Assembly: GCA_027035735.1 (NCBI GenBank)
Contig: JALVUH010000157.1
Coordinates: forward strand, 1 to 5,126
DNA: 5,126 nt
Direction of reading: 5' to 3'
From: Nautiliaceae bacterium
GTDB lineage: Bacteria; Campylobacterota; Campylobacteria; Campylobacterales; Nautiliaceae
A program made the translations under genes and the position numbers. The notes beneath the pieces were generated by a model that saw nothing but the letters and a program-made list of their open reading frames with translations, searched no databases and was not told the origin of the DNA. Below, piece by piece: positions 4,801 to 5,126 of this stretch (its first letter is position 1; the number at the start of each line of letters is the position of its first letter).

Positions 4801-4830
4801 TATAATTAAATGTGTTTAATTTGTTATAAT
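4801..4830 (+). promoter_or_regulatory. Two candidate -10 elements flanking a palindrome, upstream of the last gene
   Basis: TATAAT at 4801-4806 and an extended TGTTATAAT at 4822-4830 are two candidate promoters. Between and partly overlapping them is AATTAAA-TGTG-TTTAATT (4804-4821), a perfect 7-bp inverted repeat with a 4-bp centre. Its TTAAA-N4-TTTAA core has the geometry of a Crp/Fnr-family site. A protein bound there would cover the first -10 and sit just upstream of the second. The start from the second, near 4837, would give a very short leader. Confidence 0.45.
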
Positions 4831-4848
4831 TATTAAAAAAGGATAATT

Positions 4849-5126
4849 ATGGCAGAAATTAAAGATCAAATTTTAAGTTTTGGAGAAGTGCAAGAGCCTC
4901 ATACTTGTATTACAATAGCTTATGCAGGAGTAAGAGTAGAGAGTGAAAAACTTTATGAAGATGTTCTTCCTACTGATGCTTATCAACAATGCATTATTTA
5001 TCTTCAAGAACAAGCAAAAGATTTAAATGGCGATGGAGTAAAAAATATTGATATTAAAATGGTTACTTCTCATGATAAAGATGGTAAAGAAGTTATTGAT
5101 TTTATAGCTCAAGGAACTATAATTAA
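4849..5126 (+). CDS. Unrecognised small soluble protein, N-terminal part (partial)
   Basis: The frame is open from ATG 4849 to the right edge for 92 full codons. AAAAAGGA (4836-4843) is a good Shine-Dalgarno 5 bases before the ATG. I do not recognise the family. There is no signal peptide or membrane segment, and the composition is acidic, so it is probably cytosolic. Visible elements are MAEIKDQILSFGEVQ at the start, an Ile/Val-rich strand-like segment with Cys20 (TCITIAYAGVRVE, 19-31), a helix-like segment with Cys48 (AYQQCIIYLQEQAKDL, 44-59), an Asp/Gly-rich turn (NGDGVKNID, 60-68), and strand-like IKMV and VIDFIAQGTII segments. Alternating strands and a helix suggest a small alpha/beta fold. 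It follows a terminator and has its own promoters, so it is not part of the ribosomal operon. Confidence 0.85.
   Translation, partial: MAEIKDQILSFGEVQEPHTCITIAYAGVRVESEKLYEDVLPTDAYQQCIIYLQEQAKDLNGDGVKNIDIKMVTSHDKDGKEVIDFIAQGTII

Noticed and set aside
5022..5055. EF-hand or dockerin calcium loop in the last protein (D58 to I69)
   Set aside because: D-x-N-x-D-G is present, but the hydrophobic position 8 and acidic position 12 are out of register and no second loop is seen.
1..5126. CRISPR array, tRNA or rRNA gene, transposase, toxin-antitoxin or defence system
   Set aside because: No spaced long repeats, tRNA cloverleaf, rRNA-like sequence or suitable ORF was seen on either strand; the window is mostly conserved housekeeping genes.

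Overview
The window is strongly AT-rich bacterial chromosome with lysine- and glutamate-rich proteins. It carries the block ffh - rpsP - KH RNA-binding protein - rimM - trmD - rplS, preceded by an RluA-family pseudouridine synthase. This order matches what is known from Campylobacter jejuni and other Campylobacterota (Epsilonproteobacteria). The base composition and protein style would fit a deep-branching thermophilic group such as the Nautiliales, but that finer placement is an inference.

Layout. Bases 1-150 hold the start of a minus-strand gene for an exported protein with a signal peptide and a coiled coil; it runs off the left edge. Bases 151-394 form a dense divergent regulatory region. 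It has two minus-strand promoters with the same architecture (TTTAAG-N5-YTTAAG, 10 bases, TATAAT), an 18-bp perfect palindrome, a minus-strand intrinsic terminator that together with one promoter outlines a candidate RNA of about 57 nt, and a plus-strand extended -10 promoter for the pseudouridine synthase. From 395 to 4708 all genes are on the plus strand: pseudouridine synthase, Ffh (SRP GTPase), bS16, KH protein, RimM, TrmD and bL19. An AT-rich intrinsic terminator overlaps the end of rplS. Bases 4709-4848 hold an uncharacterised stretch with short direct repeats and two candidate promoters flanking a palindrome. The last 278 bases start a gene for an unrecognised small cytosolic protein cut by the right edge.

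How the genes work together. The central block makes and matures the translation machinery. bS16 and RimM act in 30S assembly, TrmD makes m1G37 in tRNA to prevent frameshifting, bL19 sits at the subunit interface, the pseudouridine synthase modifies rRNA or tRNA, and Ffh takes nascent membrane proteins to the membrane. rpsP, KH, rimM and trmD overlap by 1 or 4 bases, and the last three lack a visible Shine-Dalgarno sequence, so they look translationally coupled. rplS has its own promoter and a structured leader.

No exotic system such as a defence locus, CRISPR array or mobile element is visible. The most interesting signals are the candidate small RNA and twin promoters at 190-360, the G-rich rpsP leader, the rplS leader hairpin, and a non-canonical TrmD active-site loop.
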